Notes under the pieces: generated by a model
Told to the model about the DNA's origin: nothing
The model's database searches: none
Seen by the model: the letters and a program-made list of their open reading frames with translations, nothing else
Part shown: in pieces, positions 7,052-7,622 of the stretch
Numbering within the stretch: position 1 is the stretch's first letter
How the letters are laid out: every line of letters begins with the position of its first letter
Assembly: GCA_002483395.1 (NCBI GenBank)
Contig: DLHV01000025.1
Location: forward strand, 878 to 8,499
DNA: 7,622 bases
Reading direction: 5' to 3'
Source: Chloracidobacterium sp. UBA7659
GTDB taxonomy: Bacteria; Acidobacteriota; Blastocatellia; Pyrinomonadales; Pyrinomonadaceae
Program-made: the position numbers and the translations under genes

Positions 7052-7622
7052 TTATAGAATCTTTTTGCGCCACCATTCCACGGCGGTTTCGACCGTCACG
7101 ATGCGGACTTTTCCACCGTCAAAAATATACGTAAACCGGTTGGGCAGCGTACCCGAATCGATAGTCAAGATGATGTTTTTTAGGCCAGTTTGCAAATTGA
7201 TTTCAGATTGGGCACGGAAATTCGGATATGCTCCCGGTGTTTCGTTCCGAAAAAAATGTTTCGCCGGGTCGTACTCCAAAGTGAGGGGTATTCCGCTTTC
7301 ACTCGAAAAGGCCTCGGTATTGACTTTAATCGACTTGTTATCAAGTCCTTTAATTCTAGATTCAATTCCACGTTTCCAAAGTACGGGGTCGATGTGTTTG
7401 TTCAGCTCTTGAATAATTTGGCTCCGATACGGATATTGTGGGTTCTCGGATGCGTCTATAAGTGCTTTCCATGTCTTTTTATCTCCGATCTTTGCCAATG
7501 CCAGCGAAGCGGCGGCCGAGTCATAAGTCGAATTTGTAATTCTATCTGGCGGATTTGGCAAGTCTCGGTAAAACATTTCCAACAATTCATCGACAGCTTC
7601 TTTCACGTCAAATTCACCGAGG
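7052..7622 (-). CDS. HEAT-like repeat protein of unknown function, N-terminus beyond window edge
   Basis: The frame is open to the right edge, so only the last 189 residues are visible; the stop TAA is at 7054-7052. The part nearest the edge is helical and HEAT-like: [14 protein letters not shown], then [25 protein letters not shown] and [14 protein letters not shown], helix pairs with the small-residue and Asp spacing of such repeats. The C-terminal 90 residues look beta-rich, with Asn/Thr alternation and a final [24 protein letters not shown] do not recognise this domain. A GTG at 7606 could be taken as a start, but the preceding codons read on as LGEFDV without a stop, so the real start is outside. 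Base composition is lower in GC than the ABC gene (hand count 26/60 for 7201-7260 against 31/60 for 6541-6600). Its stop lies 16 bases before the ABC ATPase start, so the two are probably in one operon; a functional link is only inferred. Confidence 0.7.
   Translation of the reverse strand, partial: LGEFDVKEAVDELLEMFYRDLPNPPDRITNSTYDSAAASLALAKIGDKKTWKALIDASENPQYPYRSQIIQELNKHIDPVLWKRGIESRIKGLDNKSIKVNTEAFSSESGIPLTLEYDPAKHFFRNETPGAYPNFRAQSEINLQTGLKNIILTIDSGTLPNRFTYIFDGGKVRIVTVETAVEWWRKKIL

Noticed and set aside
5428..7134. Several long plus-strand frames opposite the ABC ATPase and VOC genes
   Set aside because: They are antisense to well-supported genes; their products are low-complexity Arg/Ser/Phe-rich without domains.
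7604..7606. GTG as the start of the HEAT-like gene
   Set aside because: The frame is open through to the window edge with compatible sequence, so this is an internal valine.

Overview
The window comes from a bacterial chromosome of moderate GC content with tightly packed genes. It reads like an environmental Gram-negative, most likely an Acidobacteriota of the Blastocatellia/Pyrinomonadaceae type. That placement is inferred from general protein resemblance, the two predicted lipoproteins, the scarcity of clear Shine-Dalgarno sequences and the REP-like palindromes between genes. No rRNA or other marker gene confirms it. Ten protein genes fill almost all of the window. No RNA gene, CRISPR array, insertion sequence or prophage is visible, and no gap between genes exceeds 115 bases.

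Left block (1-1959, minus strand, transcribed right to left): three close-packed genes. They encode a HAD subfamily IB phosphatase-like protein (1959-1285), a small predicted lipoprotein that overlaps its stop by an ATGA junction (1288-818), and, 9 bases further on, a LarA/DUF2088-type protein that runs off the left edge (808-<1). The LarA-type protein keeps the cofactor lysine and two histidines of lactate racemase but appears to lack the nickel-binding histidine and the substrate arginine. The HAD protein has Glu where the second Asp of DxDGT is expected.

Middle block (2045-5029, plus strand, divergent from the left block): a TatT-like TPR lipoprotein, CoaD (phosphopantetheine adenylyltransferase, coenzyme A synthesis), an aspartate-type class I aminotransferase of the I-gamma branch, and a small antibiotic-biosynthesis-monooxygenase-like protein 9 bases behind it. 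CoaD and the aminotransferase are separated by a 115-base gap holding an imperfect 19-base inverted repeat of dispersed-repeat character.

Right block (5060-7622, minus strand, convergent with the middle block): a gene cut by the right edge whose N-terminal part looks HEAT-like, then a two-domain ABC ATPase of the nucleoside/BmpA-associated (NupO/YufO) type, then a glyoxalase/bleomycin-resistance-fold (VOC) protein. The spacer between the last two is almost entirely a 79-base nested palindrome resembling a REP/RAYT-type repeat.

Most of the content is ordinary metabolism and transport. The points that merit a second look are the LarA-like protein with an altered nickel site in its HAD-lipoprotein operon, the two palindromic intergenic elements, and two transport components (TatT-like and ABC ATPase) that stand without their usual partners inside the window. 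I see no convincing evidence of a wholly new system.
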